Part shown: positions 1-10,005 of the stretch, piece by piece
Layout of the letters: the number at the start of each line of letters is the position of its first letter
Position numbering within the stretch: position 1 is the first letter of the stretch
DNA from: Collimonas arenae
Lineage (GTDB): Bacteria > Pseudomonadota > Gammaproteobacteria > Burkholderiales > Burkholderiaceae_D
Reading direction: 5' to 3'
Assembly: GCF_001584165.1 (NCBI RefSeq)
Contig: NZ_CP013233.1
Location: 1,488,001-1,552,000 of the forward strand
DNA: 64,000 nt
The notes under the pieces: generated by a model
Databases searched by the model: none
What the model saw: the letters and a program-made list of their open reading frames with translations, nothing else
Told to the model about the DNA's origin: nothing
Translations under genes and position numbers: made by a program

Positions 1-360
1 ATTGCCGTCGGCGTCGCGGAAATATGCGCCGTAGTAGTTGGCGTGATAATGCGGCCGCAGCCCGGGAGGGCCTTCGCACAAACCGCCATGCTCCAGGGCG
101 GTTGCATAAGCACGCTCGACAGCAGTACGCGAAGGTGCCAACAGCGCGGTCATCTGGCCGTTTCCGGGTGTGGCAATCTCGCCGTTGTACGGCAAGCCGA
201 TAACAAACAGCGGGCGCGATTTGTCGCGCGCCATCCAGCCGGCCCACGGATGTTCGCTCTCGCAGAATTTCAATGGCACATCCAGCTGCTCCATGATGGC
301 CGAATAAAAGCGATATGCGCGCTCGAAATCTGTGATGCCAACAAATACATGAGAAATCAT
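1..360 (-). CDS. VOC-family (glyoxalase/bleomycin-resistance-like) protein, 3' end outside window
   Basis: Reading leftward from an ATG at 358-360 gives 120 open codons that run off the left edge, so the C-terminus is missing. The start MISHVFVGITDFERAYRFY is the typical first beta-alpha unit of the vicinal oxygen chelate fold, and HANYYGAYFRDADGN near the edge is the usual end of the second module. A Shine-Dalgarno-like AAAGGAA precedes the ATG. VOC proteins of this size are metal-dependent lyases, dioxygenases or drug-binding proteins; the substrate cannot be told from the sequence. It is divergent from the DUF1810 gene, with 127 bp between starts. Confidence 0.85.
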   Translation of the reverse strand, partial: MISHVFVGITDFERAYRFYSAIMEQLDVPLKFCESEHPWAGWMARDKSRPLFVIGLPYNGEIATPGNGQMTALLAPSRTAVERAYATALEHGGLCEGPPGLRPHYHANYYGAYFRDADGN

Positions 361-487
361 GGGGATTCCTTTCAATCGTTCATACCAGTGATGGATTCGC
401 CAATGCTTGCGCGATAGAATCTCGCGCTGGTCCGCGCCACATAAAAATTTCCGGCCTATGCCAGCGCTGGGTTTCTAGGAGGAAGGT

Positions 488-907
488 ATGGAGGATCAAT
501 ATGACCTGCAACGCTTTGTCGAAGCCCAGAAGCCGGTCTTCGATACTGTCTGCGCCGAATTGCGCAGCGGTCGCAAACGCGGTCATTGGATGTGGTTCAT
601 TTTCCCACAAGTTGCCGGACTAGGTTGCAGCGCCACGTCGCAAAAATTCGCTATTTCTTCACTTGAAGAAGCTGCTGCATACCTGACGCATCCTTTGCTC
701 GGACCACGTCTGCGGGAATGCTGCCGATTGGTCGCTGCCCTTGACGGGCGCTCGATAGACGCGATCTTCAGCTATCCCGACGATTGCAAATTCCAGTAGT
801 CGATGACTTTGTTCGCCAATGCCACGGCCGATAACCAGATCTTCAACGATTGTCTGCATAAATTTTTTGGTGATGTGGCAGATGCGGCGACACTTGAAAA
901 ATTGTGA
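488..907 (+). pseudogene. DUF1810 family gene interrupted by an in-frame TAG
   Basis: ATG at 488 follows GGAGGAAGGT. The reading begins MEDQYDLQRFVEAQ and contains HWMWFIFPQ, both typical of DUF1810 proteins (about 140 residues, function unknown). Codon 104 (797-799) is TAG, but the same frame then continues SMTLFANATADNQIF through FFGDVADAATLEKL to a TGA at 905-907, which is the expected C-terminal third. Family members have a serine or similar residue where the TAG stands, so a single C-to-A change of TCG would explain it. Full length would be 139 residues. Read as a nonsense mutation, or a sequencing substitution; amber readthrough is less likely. Confidence is for the family and the interruption. 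Confidence 0.85.
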
Positions 908-1003
908 CAGCGACGCTTTTGTCGTGTCGATGGCATCCGGCCAGAGTACAAGGCTGATTGCGGGTGCGCGGGCGATCATCGACTGATGTTCAACCTCAAA
1001 GAT

Positions 1004-1558
1004 TCATTGGTCTACCCGCTCTGCCGGGAGGCGCAGACGTGCATACATCCAGAAATTTCCTGGGCGTCCGCGTACCATGCGAAAGCTGCGCAGCAGTCCT
1101 TCACGTTCAAAGCCGGATTTTTCCAGGACCCTGATCGAGCGATCGTTCGATTCAAGTACGGTGGCCTGGATGCGGACCGCGCCGAGCTGTTTGAAACCCC
1201 AAGCGATCACCGATTCGCACACGGCCGGTGCGATACCCTGGCCCCAGATGGCTGGCGATAGGTCATAAGCCAGTTCGGCGGTCTTGTTGACGGTCGATAT
1301 CGTGTGAAATCCTACCGTTCCGACCAGATCGTCCGAGCTGCGCAGGGCAATCGCGAAACGGATCTCAGAAGACGGGCTTAAGGATTCAATTGCATCGAAT
1401 TTCGGCGCCAGTCCGTCAATCGAGCGCAGATCCCAACTGGTGTGTTCGATAACGTGCGGCATGCACAGATAGCCGTACCAGGCGATGGCATCTGCCCGGG
1501 TCAGTGGGCGCAGGTAGACCAGATCGTGCGTTAATTGTGGCAGATCTCTATATTGCAT
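1004..1558 (-). CDS. GNAT-family N-acetyltransferase (RimJ/RimL type)
   Basis: 184 residues from the ATG at 1556-1558 (MQYRDLPQLTHDLVYLRPL). A TTG start 19 codons upstream is possible but adds an atypical Lys/Ser-rich head. The order is that of RimJ/RimL acetyltransferases: LRPLTRADA at the start, the strand and acetyl-CoA pyrophosphate loop near ELAYDLSPAIWGQGIA, then ATVLESNDRSIRVLEKSGFEREG at the C-terminus. Such enzymes transfer acetyl from acetyl-CoA to protein N-termini or small amines; the acceptor here is unknown. It lies downstream of the MFS gene on the same strand, separated by 72 bp. Confidence 0.88.
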   Translation of the reverse strand: MQYRDLPQLTHDLVYLRPLTRADAIAWYGYLCMPHVIEHTSWDLRSIDGLAPKFDAIESLSPSSEIRFAIALRSSDDLVGTVGFHTISTVNKTAELAYDLSPAIWGQGIAPAVCESVIAWGFKQLGAVRIQATVLESNDRSIRVLEKSGFEREGLLRSFRMVRGRPGNFWMYARLRLPAERVDQ

Positions 1559-1630
1559 GGTTGTAGGTGATGATGAAGATGCACCAGTTTGCCTTATTTT
1601 CGGCACACATTTCAACTGGCTCGAGCGGGA

Positions 1631-2935
1631 TCAGGCGTCGGATGTCGTCTTGCTCGGGAAAGCCTCTGGATATTCCTTTCTATACCATCCTGTCACTGCA
1701 TCGTGATCGAGGCCCAGGAATAGGTGAATTCGAGGAACCAGCGACAGACCCATCGTGCAGACAGCGATCAATATTCCAAACGCGATATAGCATTGCGCCA
1801 CTGATGCGCCAAGCAAGGCCACGCCGGCAATCGCCGGGCCGAGTGTCGACGAGATCTGCCATGCCAGGATGTTGACTGAAGCATTTCGCGCGCGATACTC
1901 GGCAGGCATGGCAAGCAAACGATGCGTTACGCCGACAAACTGCGTAGTGGATTGTGAAATACCCAGCATGAAAAACGCCGCGACCATCGCTGCCGGCGTC
2001 GCCGTCAGACCGACTGCGAGCAGGGCTAACACGCGTAGCGCCGCGGCACTCATCAGGGCCCGAAAGCGCCCCAGTTTCCTGGATGCGAAGGACGCACAAC
2101 CGAGGAAACCCAGGAACATGCCGGACATGATGCCCATGTTGGTGGCGCCGAGCCACGTCGCAGACAGGCCCAGATTGGTTATTCGCAAGGCTGCCATCAT
2201 GCCGATCGCAGGTGCGTAAAACATGCCGACAACCAGATTGACCAAGGTCCAGTTGCGCTCAAGCGGCACATGCCATTTTATGCGCAGGCCTGCGCCCAAC
2301 TCGCGCATCCATTGCCCCAGTCCCAAAGATGCACGGTTGCTGACGCTGACTGCTTTGGGCAATCTGGTTGCAGCAAACGCCGCCACCAACAGCAATGCCA
2401 CATGCAGCCAGAGCGCGCTGGCGATGCCGCTCGCCGCAATCACGCCGCCGCCCAAGGCTGGGCCGAGAATGCCGCCGATGGAACCGCTGACCTTTTGCAT
2501 GCTCATGGCGAGTGACACCTTGTCCGCCGCTACCAGTTCAGCAGCAATGGTTTGAACGCACGGCATGATGATCGCCATCGCGCACACACCGATCATTTCG
2601 CAGGCGATGATTGTGGTGAGATGGTAGTAATGCGCTTGCGCCAGCAAGGCCAGGACCACGCTTTCGGCGGCGATCGCGATGAAGCCGATGGCCATCAGGA
2701 GTTTCTTCGGATAACGATCGCCAAAAGGGGAGAGCAAAGGGATGGCGACCAGGCTTGCGGCAGCCACGACTACGCCAAAGGTAGCCAGGTCAGCGGCGCC
2801 GCCGCGTTGCGCGATCCACCACGATATGGTCATGTTGCCGAGCAGTAGTGCGCTGAGCGTCGCCATTTCACTGACGAGTACGAAGAAAAAAGGCTTACCA
2901 AGTTGGGCCAGGTCGCGCTTGAATTTCTCGATCAT
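1631..2935 (-). CDS. MFS transporter (EntS/DHA3-like exporter)
   Basis: 434 residues with about 12 hydrophobic segments. The cytoplasmic loop between TM2 and TM3 reads FGDRYPKKLLMAIGF, the MFS signature G-x-x-x-D-R-x-x-K form. The N-terminal LLLGNMTISWWIAQRGGAADLATFGVV and overall pattern resemble the EntS/MFS_3 subgroup, which exports siderophores or drugs by proton antiport in the inner membrane. No siderophore genes lie nearby, so the substrate is open. The start ATG is 28 bp below the moeA stop, which suggests co-transcription with the molybdopterin genes without implying shared function. Confidence 0.85.
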   Translation of the reverse strand: MIEKFKRDLAQLGKPFFFVLVSEMATLSALLLGNMTISWWIAQRGGAADLATFGVVVAAASLVAIPLLSPFGDRYPKKLLMAIGFIAIAAESVVLALLAQAHYYHLTTIIACEMIGVCAMAIIMPCVQTIAAELVAADKVSLAMSMQKVSGSIGGILGPALGGGVIAASGIASALWLHVALLLVAAFAATRLPKAVSVSNRASLGLGQWMRELGAGLRIKWHVPLERNWTLVNLVVGMFYAPAIGMMAALRITNLGLSATWLGATNMGIMSGMFLGFLGCASFASRKLGRFRALMSAAALRVLALLAVGLTATPAAMVAAFFMLGISQSTTQFVGVTHRLLAMPAEYRARNASVNILAWQISSTLGPAIAGVALLGASVAQCYIAFGILIAVCTMGLSLVPRIHLFLGLDHDAVTGWYRKEYPEAFPSKTTSDA

Positions 2936-2963
2936 GCTTTTATCGCGGCGGTTGGCGTCGGTT

Positions 2964-4274
2964 CTAGATCAGGCCGTCAAACAGGATGACCTCGACCATG
3001 TCGCCGCTGGCTACATCGCCTTGATCGTGCCCCAGCACGATCATGCAATTGGCTTCTGCCATCGAACGCAGGATGCCGGAGCCCTGCGCTGCGGTGGGGC
3101 GCACCGACCATTGTCCATCGTTCATGGCGAGGATGCCGCGCTGGTATTCGGTGCGGCCCGGACGTTTGCGGATGTTGACGGCGGCTGTGACGCGCATCAG
3201 CGGCAACGCGGCGGCTTGCGCTCCCATCATCTGTAGCAATGCATCGCGTGCAAAGAAATAAAACGACACCATCACCGCAACCGGATTGCCGGGCAATCCG
3301 AAAAACAGCGCCTGCCTGTCGCCAGAAGCAATGCTGCCGAACGCCAGCGGACGTCCCGGACGCATGCCGATTTTCCAGAAGGCGACATCGCCCAGCTTCG
3401 CCATCATTTGCTTGGTGTGATCGGCATCGCCGACCGAGACGCCGCCCGAGGTAATGATGGCGTCGGCATTTTCACAGGCGCTGCGGAAGGCTTCTTCCAG
3501 AGCCTGGGGATCGTCGCCGATCACGCCCATGTCGATGATGTCGCAGCCGAGGCGCCGCAGCATGCCGTACAGCGTGTAGCGATTGGAGTCGTAGACGCAA
3601 CCTGGATCGAGGATTTCGCCGACCGAGCGTAATTCATCGCCGGTAGAGAAAAAAGCCACGCGTAGGCGGCGTCGCACCGGCACTTCAGCTATGCCCAGCG
3701 ACGCCAGCAAACCGAGATCGGCCGGACGCAGGATTCGGCCCTGACGCAACGCAGGCATCCCGGATTTCAGGTCTTCGCCAGCCAAGCGGCGATTGGCGCC
3801 GGGTTTGACGGCGTTAGTCGGGATGGTGACAGAATCGGTTGTCGCGCCGCCGACAAATTCCTGAGGAATCACGGTGTCGAGCGTGGCCGGCATCAGCGCC
3901 CCGGTCATGATGCGGATCGCCTGGCCTCCGGCGATTGAGCCTTCGTAGGCGCGGCCGGCATGGGCAGTGCCGATGACGTTCAGGACGGTATCGTTATTCT
4001 GGTGCAGGTCGGTAGAGCTGAAAGCGTAGCCATCCATGGCCGAGTTATCGTGCGCCGGAACGTCGATCGGCGAAATGATGTCGCTGGCCAGAACCCGATC
4101 CAGTGCGCTGCGCAACGCGACTTTTTCAATTGCCGTGACCGGCGTGATGAAGTCGCGGATGATGGCCTGCGCCTGATGTACTGGCATTGCATGCGGATCG
4201 TAGTCCGACAGGCAACTGGTCAGTTCTGTTAATGACGGCTTGGCCTGGCGGCTCGGATTGTTCAAATTGGTCAT
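2964..4274 (-). CDS. moeA: molybdopterin molybdenumtransferase MoeA
   Basis: 436 residues, close to the usual 400-430. MoeA inserts molybdate into adenylylated molybdopterin in the last step of molybdenum cofactor synthesis in the cytoplasm. Domain marks are clear: VPAHDNSAMDGYAF near residue 80, the MoCF-binding loop ITSGGVSVGDADHTK near 270, FGLPGNPVAVMVSFYFF near 330, and a C-terminal domain IV. The N-terminal 25 residues (Asn/Ser/Pro-rich) are an extension before DPHAMPVHQAQ. It is third in the leftward moaA-mobA-moeA series, 46 bp below mobA. Confidence 0.97.
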   Translation of the reverse strand: MTNLNNPSRQAKPSLTELTSCLSDYDPHAMPVHQAQAIIRDFITPVTAIEKVALRSALDRVLASDIISPIDVPAHDNSAMDGYAFSSTDLHQNNDTVLNVIGTAHAGRAYEGSIAGGQAIRIMTGALMPATLDTVIPQEFVGGATTDSVTIPTNAVKPGANRRLAGEDLKSGMPALRQGRILRPADLGLLASLGIAEVPVRRRLRVAFFSTGDELRSVGEILDPGCVYDSNRYTLYGMLRRLGCDIIDMGVIGDDPQALEEAFRSACENADAIITSGGVSVGDADHTKQMMAKLGDVAFWKIGMRPGRPLAFGSIASGDRQALFFGLPGNPVAVMVSFYFFARDALLQMMGAQAAALPLMRVTAAVNIRKRPGRTEYQRGILAMNDGQWSVRPTAAQGSGILRSMAEANCMIVLGHDQGDVASGDMVEVILFDGLI

Positions 4275-4320
4275 CTTTATGTGTTGTCGCTGCCGCGGTT
4301 GTTGGGCAATTATTACGTAT

Positions 4321-4935
4321 TTATTGCTCTAGTTGCTGCCGGGTGTTGATGTTGCGGAACGCCTCAGTATCGCTGAACAGCGTTTCGCAGTAGTTCAGGC
4401 GTCGATACCAGGTTTCCATCTTACGCCCGCCACCCCGCAGATAGTCATTGAGGTCGGTCAATAAAGTGGTTTTCAGCAGCATGAATACAGGCTGCGGCTG
4501 GACCGCTTCGGTTTCAGGATCCAGCGTGGCTGCCACCGCCAGGTCGGCATCGGCGTCCTGCAACGATTGCGCCAGACGCGATACCAGATCCTGCGGCAGG
4601 AATGGTGAGTCGCAGGGCGCCGTCGCCAGATATGGTGTGGCGCAGTGCTGCAGGCCGGCCTGCAGCCCCGCCAACGGGCCGGCAAAGTCCGGCTGCTCAT
4701 CCGGCCATACCGGCCAGCCAAACGCCGCGTAGGCGCCCTGGTTGCGGTTGGCGTTGATGAGTAGGGAGTTGACCTGCGGCGTCAGGCGCGCGATCACGTG
4801 TGCAGCCATCGGCTTGCCGTCGAGCAGGACCAGACCCTTGTCGACACCGCCCATGCGTGTGCCACGCCCGCCGGCCAGTATCAGGCCGGTGATATTTGAT
4901 GAGGTGGGAGGAAGAGTGGCTGCCATGGCGAACAT
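4321..4935 (-). CDS. mobA: molybdenum cofactor guanylyltransferase MobA
   Basis: 204 residues. MobA transfers GMP from GTP to Mo-molybdopterin, making the bis-MGD cofactor used by DMSO-reductase-family enzymes. The nucleotide-binding start GLILAGGRGTRMGGVDKG (about residues 17-34) is diagnostic, followed by DEQPDFAGPLAGLQAGL and the acidic metal site in TAPCDSPFLP. The start ATG lies 3 bp after the moaA stop; an internal ATG three codons in would also serve. Its presence suggests that the organism makes at least one bis-MGD enzyme such as a respiratory nitrate reductase or formate dehydrogenase. Confidence 0.96.
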   Translation of the reverse strand: MFAMAATLPPTSSNITGLILAGGRGTRMGGVDKGLVLLDGKPMAAHVIARLTPQVNSLLINANRNQGAYAAFGWPVWPDEQPDFAGPLAGLQAGLQHCATPYLATAPCDSPFLPQDLVSRLAQSLQDADADLAVAATLDPETEAVQPQPVFMLLKTTLLTDLNDYLRGGGRKMETWYRRLNYCETLFSDTEAFRNINTRQQLEQ

Positions 4936-4938
4936 TGG

Positions 4939-6051
4939 TCAGCCGCCGATGTACGACATTTCCACTTTCTTCCGGGCCGGCGTCAACCCTTCGGTATTTT
5001 GCGTCCGCAGTTCAGAGTAGCGGTCATCGCGTGCGCGCCACAATTGGGCTATCACGCTGGAGATTTCGCGGTCGCTGCCTTCACTGCGCAACAATGCGCG
5101 CAAGTCGTGGCCGGCGGTGGCGAACAGGCAAGTGTACAGCTTGCCCTCGGTTGACAGGCGCGCGCGCGAACAGTCGTGGCAGAAGGCCTGGGTGACACTG
5201 GAAATCAACCCGATTTCGCCGCTGCCGTCGGCATAGCGCCAGCGCTGCGCGGTTTCGCCAGTGTAGTTGGCGGCGATGGGCTGTAGTGGCAATTCGCTGT
5301 GGATGCGCTGCGCTACCTCGGCCGACGACATGACTTCGTCCATCTTCCAACCGTTCGAGGCGCCGACATCCATGTATTCGATGAAGCGCAGGATATACGG
5401 CGTGTCCTTGAAGTGGCGCGCCATCGGCAGGATTTCCTGGTCATTGACGCCGCGTTTGACCACCATGTTGACCTTGATCGGGCCAAGTCCGACCTGATGC
5501 GCAACATCAAGCCCATGCAGCACGTCAGCAACCGGAAAGTCAGCATCGTTCATGCGTTTGAAGATGGCTTCGTCAAGCGCATCAAGCGAAACCGTCACGC
5601 GCTTGAGGCCGGCATCCTTCAGTGACTGGGCTTTTCTCGCCAGTAGCGAGCCGTTGGTGGTCAAGGTCAGGTCGAGATCCTTGCCGTCCGGCGTCTTCAG
5701 CGCACTCAGCATTTCGATCAAACGCTCAATGTTCTTGCGCAGCAGTGGCTCACCGCCGGTCAGGCGGATCTTGTGCACGCCGTGTGCCACAAACAGGCTG
5801 GCCAGGCGCGTAATTTCTTCAAACGACAGTAATGCGGTATGCGGCAGGAACGCATAATCCTTGTCGAACACTTCGCGCGGCATGCAATAGATGCAGCGGA
5901 AATTGCAGCGATCTGTGACTGAAATCCGTAAGTCGTGCAAAGGCCTGCCTAACTCATCGGCCAACAGCCCAGTCGGCGTTTCGAGTATGGACGGCAAGGT
6001 CGGCGGCAGGGCACTGCGGCTATCGATCAGCGGGATGACTTTTTTAGTCAT
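4939..6051 (-). CDS. moaA: GTP 3',8-cyclase MoaA
   Basis: 370 residues. This radical-SAM enzyme converts GTP to 3',8-cH2GTP in the first step of molybdopterin synthesis. The SAM cluster motif CNFRCIYC places cysteines at 49, 53 and 56; the second, substrate-binding cluster is CHDC plus a cysteine 13 residues on (291, 294, 308). The protein ends in the conserved Gly-Gly pair (SYIGG) needed for activity. The first 40 residues are an extension common in betaproteobacteria. It is first in the moaA-mobA-moeA series and begins about 120 bp after the rne terminator hairpin, so it should have its own promoter in 6052-6174. Confidence 0.97.
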   Translation of the reverse strand: MTKKVIPLIDSRSALPPTLPSILETPTGLLADELGRPLHDLRISVTDRCNFRCIYCMPREVFDKDYAFLPHTALLSFEEITRLASLFVAHGVHKIRLTGGEPLLRKNIERLIEMLSALKTPDGKDLDLTLTTNGSLLARKAQSLKDAGLKRVTVSLDALDEAIFKRMNDADFPVADVLHGLDVAHQVGLGPIKVNMVVKRGVNDQEILPMARHFKDTPYILRFIEYMDVGASNGWKMDEVMSSAEVAQRIHSELPLQPIAANYTGETAQRWRYADGSGEIGLISSVTQAFCHDCSRARLSTEGKLYTCLFATAGHDLRALLRSEGSDREISSVIAQLWRARDDRYSELRTQNTEGLTPARKKVEMSYIGG

Positions 6052-6174
6052 GATGTGTTTCTGGGGAAATGCTCTGGCATTTCTCTACTGAGTTGTAACC
6101 TCTACAAGATACCATGGAGATCGATTTTTGGCTCTGTCGCGGCGCGTAATCAACGCGCCCCGGCTTCAGACGTG

Positions 6175-6201
6175 ACAAAGGGAGTCTGGGACTCCCTTTG
6201 T
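6175..6201 (-). terminator. rho-independent-type hairpin after rne
   Basis: Perfect 12-bp inverted repeat ACAAAGGGAGTC / GACTCCCTTTGT around a three-base loop. It lies between the rne stop (6260) and moaA, where termination of rne transcripts is expected. The following T-run on the minus strand is weak, so efficiency is uncertain. A second 7-bp hairpin (6141-6159, GGCGCGT/ACGCGCC) follows. Confidence 0.65.
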
Positions 6202-6259
6202 TGTCTTGCCATCTTGCCTCGCCGTGTCATGCGCGACGAGGCAGATGTTACAGTGCTGC

Positions 6260-9200
6260 TTACCCTTGCGAACGCTGCGTTTCAACCTGCTGCAGCGGTT
6301 CGTTGGATTGTGGCGGTAACGGCTTGCGTTCACGCGGTACGCGTGGCGCCGCAACGACGCTTGCATTCGCTTCCTGGGCTGCGCGCAGTTTGTTCGGATC
6401 GGTCGCAGCCAGAGTCAGGCCGGCGGCTGCCAATACGCTTTGCAGGTCTTCGACCTTAGGCGATGCTGGCGCAGCAGCGGACTTCACTGGAGCAGGAGCC
6501 GCAGCAACAGGCATTACTTCAACTGGCGCGACGTAGACCGGAGCAGCTTCGACTGGAGCAACCTCGACCGGAGCAATCACTGGAGCGACGACAGGGGCCG
6601 GAGCTGCGACTGTTTCAACAACAGCGGCGACTACTGGCGCAGGTGCTGCAATCGGCGTTTCAACTTCAACCTGCGCTGCAGCTGCTACCGGTTCGTTGAC
6701 CGCAACTGCGGCCACTTCCGGTGTTGTCACGACTGCGCTTGGCGCAAACGAAGCAGGTTCAACCTCGACCGCTGTCGGCGCTGCAACTGGAACCACCACC
6801 GCTGCCTGTGCCGGTTCGACTGCTGCTATCGGTGCTGTTTCCTGCTGCATTTCGACTAGTTGCGGCACCAGCGGTGCGGCAACTGCGTTCGATAGCGCTG
6901 TCGGTGCCGCAACTTCTTGCGATGCAGGAACCGAGGAGGCCATCATTGGTACGTTGCTGTCGACATGGGTCGGCGCTTCGGCTTTCACTGGCGCGCTGAC
7001 TGGTTCGGCAGCGGGCGCTACTACTGGAGCAACCGTTTCAGCGGCTTCCGGCGCAGCTTCCACCGACGTTTCGCCATTTTCCAGTTCTTCTGTCGATCCT
7101 TCGGTTGCATCGCGATCACGGCGATTGCGGTTGCGGCCACCGCGACGACGACGACGACGTGGTTCTTCGTCTTGCTCGCCAGCCTTGACTTCAACGCGGC
7201 CGCCATCGATCTGATTCGGCTCGACTGCTTCGGCAACACCTGCTGCGGCAACACCAGCAGCTACTATGGCGCCGTTTTTCAGCAAGGTTTCATCGACTTT
7301 GACTTCGCCGACAACTTCCTTGCGCTCTTCGCGCGGCGGACGTGGAGGGCGCTCGCCGCGTTCGCGACGGTTTTCGTTGCGTGCTTCCGACTTGCTTTCG
7401 TTGTTGTCGCGCTGTTCCTTCGGTTCACGCGCTTCACGCGGTGGACGCGGTTGACGTTGTTGCGTCTTGGCTTCCGTTGCTTCAACTACCGGCTTCTTGG
7501 CGTTGTCGTCACGTGCTTCCTGGGTGTTGCCATCGCGCTCTTCGCTACGGTCGCGATTGCGGCCGTTACGATTGCGGCCGCGCTGGCCGCCACGATTGTT
7601 GCGATCACCACGGTCGTTACGCTGTTGCGGCCCCTTGGCTTCAGTCGTTGCGGCTGGAGCGACGACTGGCGCTGCAGGCTTGCTGAAGAAGAAACCGAAG
7701 ATCTTGCTGAGGATGCCTGCTTCCGCCGGGTTGCTTGCGACTGGTGCTGTTGCCGCAGCACGGGCTTCGACCGGTTTGCGTTCGACGATAGGCGCCGGCT
7801 GGTCCGGTGTGATGCCCTTGACGACGGCTTCCTGGCGCGGACGGCCTTCTTCCTTCTGGGTCTTGCTGTAGCCGATATCGGTATCGGCTTGCTCTGCCAT
7901 CGCATAGCTGGCCTGGGTTTCTTCCAGACGCGGATCGTCGTGCTTCAGACGTTCCAGCTTGTAGTGCGGGGTTTCCAGATGCTTGTTCGGGATCAGGATG
8001 ATGCCGACGCGGTGCCGCGTCTCGATCTTCAGGATTTCGCCGCGCTTCTCGTTGAGCAGGAAAGCGGCGACGTCGACTGGCGCCTGGACGTGGATCGCTG
8101 CCGAGTTTTCCTTCATTGCTTCTTCCTGGATGATACGCAGGACTTGCAATGCGGACGATTCGGTATCGCGGATATGGCCAGTGCCATTGCAACGCGGGCA
8201 AGTCACGTGGCTGCCTTCTGACAGCGACGGACGCAGGCGCTGGCGCGACAATTCCATCAGGCCGAAGCGCGAGATCTTGCCCATCTGGACGCGGGCGCGG
8301 TCATAGCGCAGGGCGTCTTTCAGGCGGGTTTCGACTTCGCGCTGGTTCTTCGAATTCTCCATGTCGATGAAGTCGATCACGATCAAACCGCCCAGATCGC
8401 GCAAACGCAATTGACGCGCAACTTCTTCAGCTGCTTCGCAATTGGTGTTGAACGCGGTGGTTTCGATGTCGCTGCCGCGGGTAGCGCGAGCCGAGTTGAC
8501 GTCGACAGAAACCAGTGCTTCGGTATGGTCGATCACGATGGCGCCGCCGGAAGGCAATGGCACGGTGCGCGAGTACGCAGTTTCGATCTGGTGTTCGATC
8601 TGGAAGCGGGAGAACAGCGGCACATCGTCGCGATAACGTTTTACGCGATGCACCATGTCGGGCATGACGTGGGCCATGAACTGCTGGGCCTGGTCGTGGA
8701 TTTCATCGGTATCGATCAGGATTTCGCCGATATCCGGTTGGAAATAGTCGCGGATCGCGCGGATCACCAGCGACGATTCCTGATAAATCAGGAAGGCGCC
8801 TTTGCCTTCAGTACCGGCGCCTTCGATGGCGCGCCAGAGTTGCATCAGGTAGTTCAAATCCCATTGCAATTCGTCAACATTGCGACCGATGCCAGCAGTG
8901 CGGGCGATCACCGACATGCCGCTTGGCAGGTCCAGTTGATCCATGGTTTCGCGCAGTTCCTGGCGATCTTCGCCTTCCACCCGACGGGAAACACCACCGC
9001 CGCGAGGGTTGTTCGGCATCAGGACCAGATAACGGCCTGCCAGCGAAACGAAGGAGGTCAGGGCCGCGCCTTTATTGCCGCGCTCTTCCTTTTCGACCTG
9101 CACCATGATTTCCTGGCCTTCGCGCAATGCATCCTTGATCGATGCGTTGCGGACGTCGACACCTTCCTTGAAGTAGGTGCGGGCAACTTCCTTGAACGGC

Positions 9201-9403
9201 AAGAAGCCGTGGCGTTCTTCACCGTAGTTGACGAAGCAGGCTTCCAGCGACGGCTCGATACGGGTAATCACACCTTTGTAGATATTGGACTTGCGTTGTT
9301 CGCGTCCGGTGGTTTCGATATCGATGTCGATGAGCTTTTGCCCGTCAACAATTGCCACGCGCAGTTCTTCTTGCTGCGTAGCATTAAACAACATGCGTTT
9401 CAT
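6260..9403 (-). CDS. rne: ribonuclease E
   Basis: 1047 residues, similar to the E. coli enzyme (1061). RNase E is the membrane-associated endonuclease that starts mRNA decay, processes rRNA and tRNA, and scaffolds the degradosome. The N-terminal half holds the RNase H-like and S1 regions ([23 protein letters not shown] around residue 40), the DNase I-like catalytic part with DVNSARAT and LIVIDFIDM supplying the metal-binding aspartates, and the Zn-link CPRCNGTG near residue 405 for tetramerisation. From about 510 on it is disordered: two Arg/Gly/Asn-rich RNA-binding blocks (about 590-690 and 740-770), then about 230 residues of Ala/Val/Pro repeats, ending in a short conserved-looking tail. 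GGAG precedes the ATG. Confidence 0.97.
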   Translation of the reverse strand: MKRMLFNATQQEELRVAIVDGQKLIDIDIETTGREQRKSNIYKGVITRIEPSLEACFVNYGEERHGFLPFKEVARTYFKEGVDVRNASIKDALREGQEIMVQVEKEERGNKGAALTSFVSLAGRYLVLMPNNPRGGGVSRRVEGEDRQELRETMDQLDLPSGMSVIARTAGIGRNVDELQWDLNYLMQLWRAIEGAGTEGKGAFLIYQESSLVIRAIRDYFQPDIGEILIDTDEIHDQAQQFMAHVMPDMVHRVKRYRDDVPLFSRFQIEHQIETAYSRTVPLPSGGAIVIDHTEALVSVDVNSARATRGSDIETTAFNTNCEAAEEVARQLRLRDLGGLIVIDFIDMENSKNQREVETRLKDALRYDRARVQMGKISRFGLMELSRQRLRPSLSEGSHVTCPRCNGTGHIRDTESSALQVLRIIQEEAMKENSAAIHVQAPVDVAAFLLNEKRGEILKIETRHRVGIILIPNKHLETPHYKLERLKHDDPRLEETQASYAMAEQADTDIGYSKTQKEEGRPRQEAVVKGITPDQPAPIVERKPVEARAAATAPVASNPAEAGILSKIFGFFFSKPAAPVVAPAATTEAKGPQQRNDRGDRNNRGGQRGRNRNGRNRDRSEERDGNTQEARDDNAKKPVVEATEAKTQQRQPRPPREAREPKEQRDNNESKSEARNENRRERGERPPRPPREERKEVVGEVKVDETLLKNGAIVAAGVAAAGVAEAVEPNQIDGGRVEVKAGEQDEEPRRRRRRGGRNRNRRDRDATEGSTEELENGETSVEAAPEAAETVAPVVAPAAEPVSAPVKAEAPTHVDSNVPMMASSVPASQEVAAPTALSNAVAAPLVPQLVEMQQETAPIAAVEPAQAAVVVPVAAPTAVEVEPASFAPSAVVTTPEVAAVAVNEPVAAAAQVEVETPIAAPAPVVAAVVETVAAPAPVVAPVIAPVEVAPVEAAPVYVAPVEVMPVAAAPAPVKSAAAPASPKVEDLQSVLAAAGLTLAATDPNKLRAAQEANASVVAAPRVPRERKPLPPQSNEPLQQVETQRSQG

Positions 9404-10005
9404 TTTTTCGCTCCGTGACCCTTGGGTCAGTTCAATGACGCTTCAGGATGCTGTTCTTCAGCATTTCTGTCAGCGACAAAAAGTACAAGGATGTACGCGA
9501 GAACGGAGTGTCAGGGGGGAGAGAATTGCCTTGGTGTGTCAGCGCCGATCTACCAGGTAGGGCGCAGTGCACAGGCGCGGATGCAGTACTGTCGTCTTAC
9601 CGAATACCACCAGCGCGTACCGGTACAGCGTCGTGCAGTTCGCGGATCGCGAGCATGACGCCTGGCGGTGAGCAGCTTGGTAGAGCCAAATAAAGCATTG
9701 GTTTCAGTAATCTAATCGACAAATTTATAAGTACTGCATCTGCCGGCGAGCTCGTCGCAATCATAAATCGCATCGGGCTTGCCGGACGTTATCCTAATCA
9801 TCCAGACATTCTTGTTCAGCATCCGTGCGCGCTATCCGATGACAACAACGGTGCGACCTTGACTCGCGCAGGGGTGATGCGTACACATTTCCCATCAAAT
9901 TTGCAAATTGGCGAGGCTGATGGGGACGCCCCTGTGTAGAATGGTCTTTTTATTCTTACACCAGCAACTGTTTCTGAACAATTGCGGAACAATTATATAT
10001 TCAAA
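9404..10005. other. rne-rluC divergent intergenic region (rne leader)
   Basis: 602 bp without a convincing gene between two divergent starts. On the rne side, a GGAG Shine-Dalgarno sits 7 bp from the ATG, and a perfect small hairpin (9448-9464, ATGCTG/CAGCAT) lies about 45 nt upstream of it. Long structured rne leaders serve RNase E autoregulation in E. coli; that role here is inference. The rluC side contains a TAGAAT hexamer at about 9937 but no well-placed -35. No recognised RNA family was seen. Confidence 0.5.

Noticed and set aside
6917..9418. Long plus-strand open frames (434 and 335 codons) opposite rne
   Set aside because: Antisense to intact RNase E, low complexity, no recognisable motifs or ribosome-binding sites.
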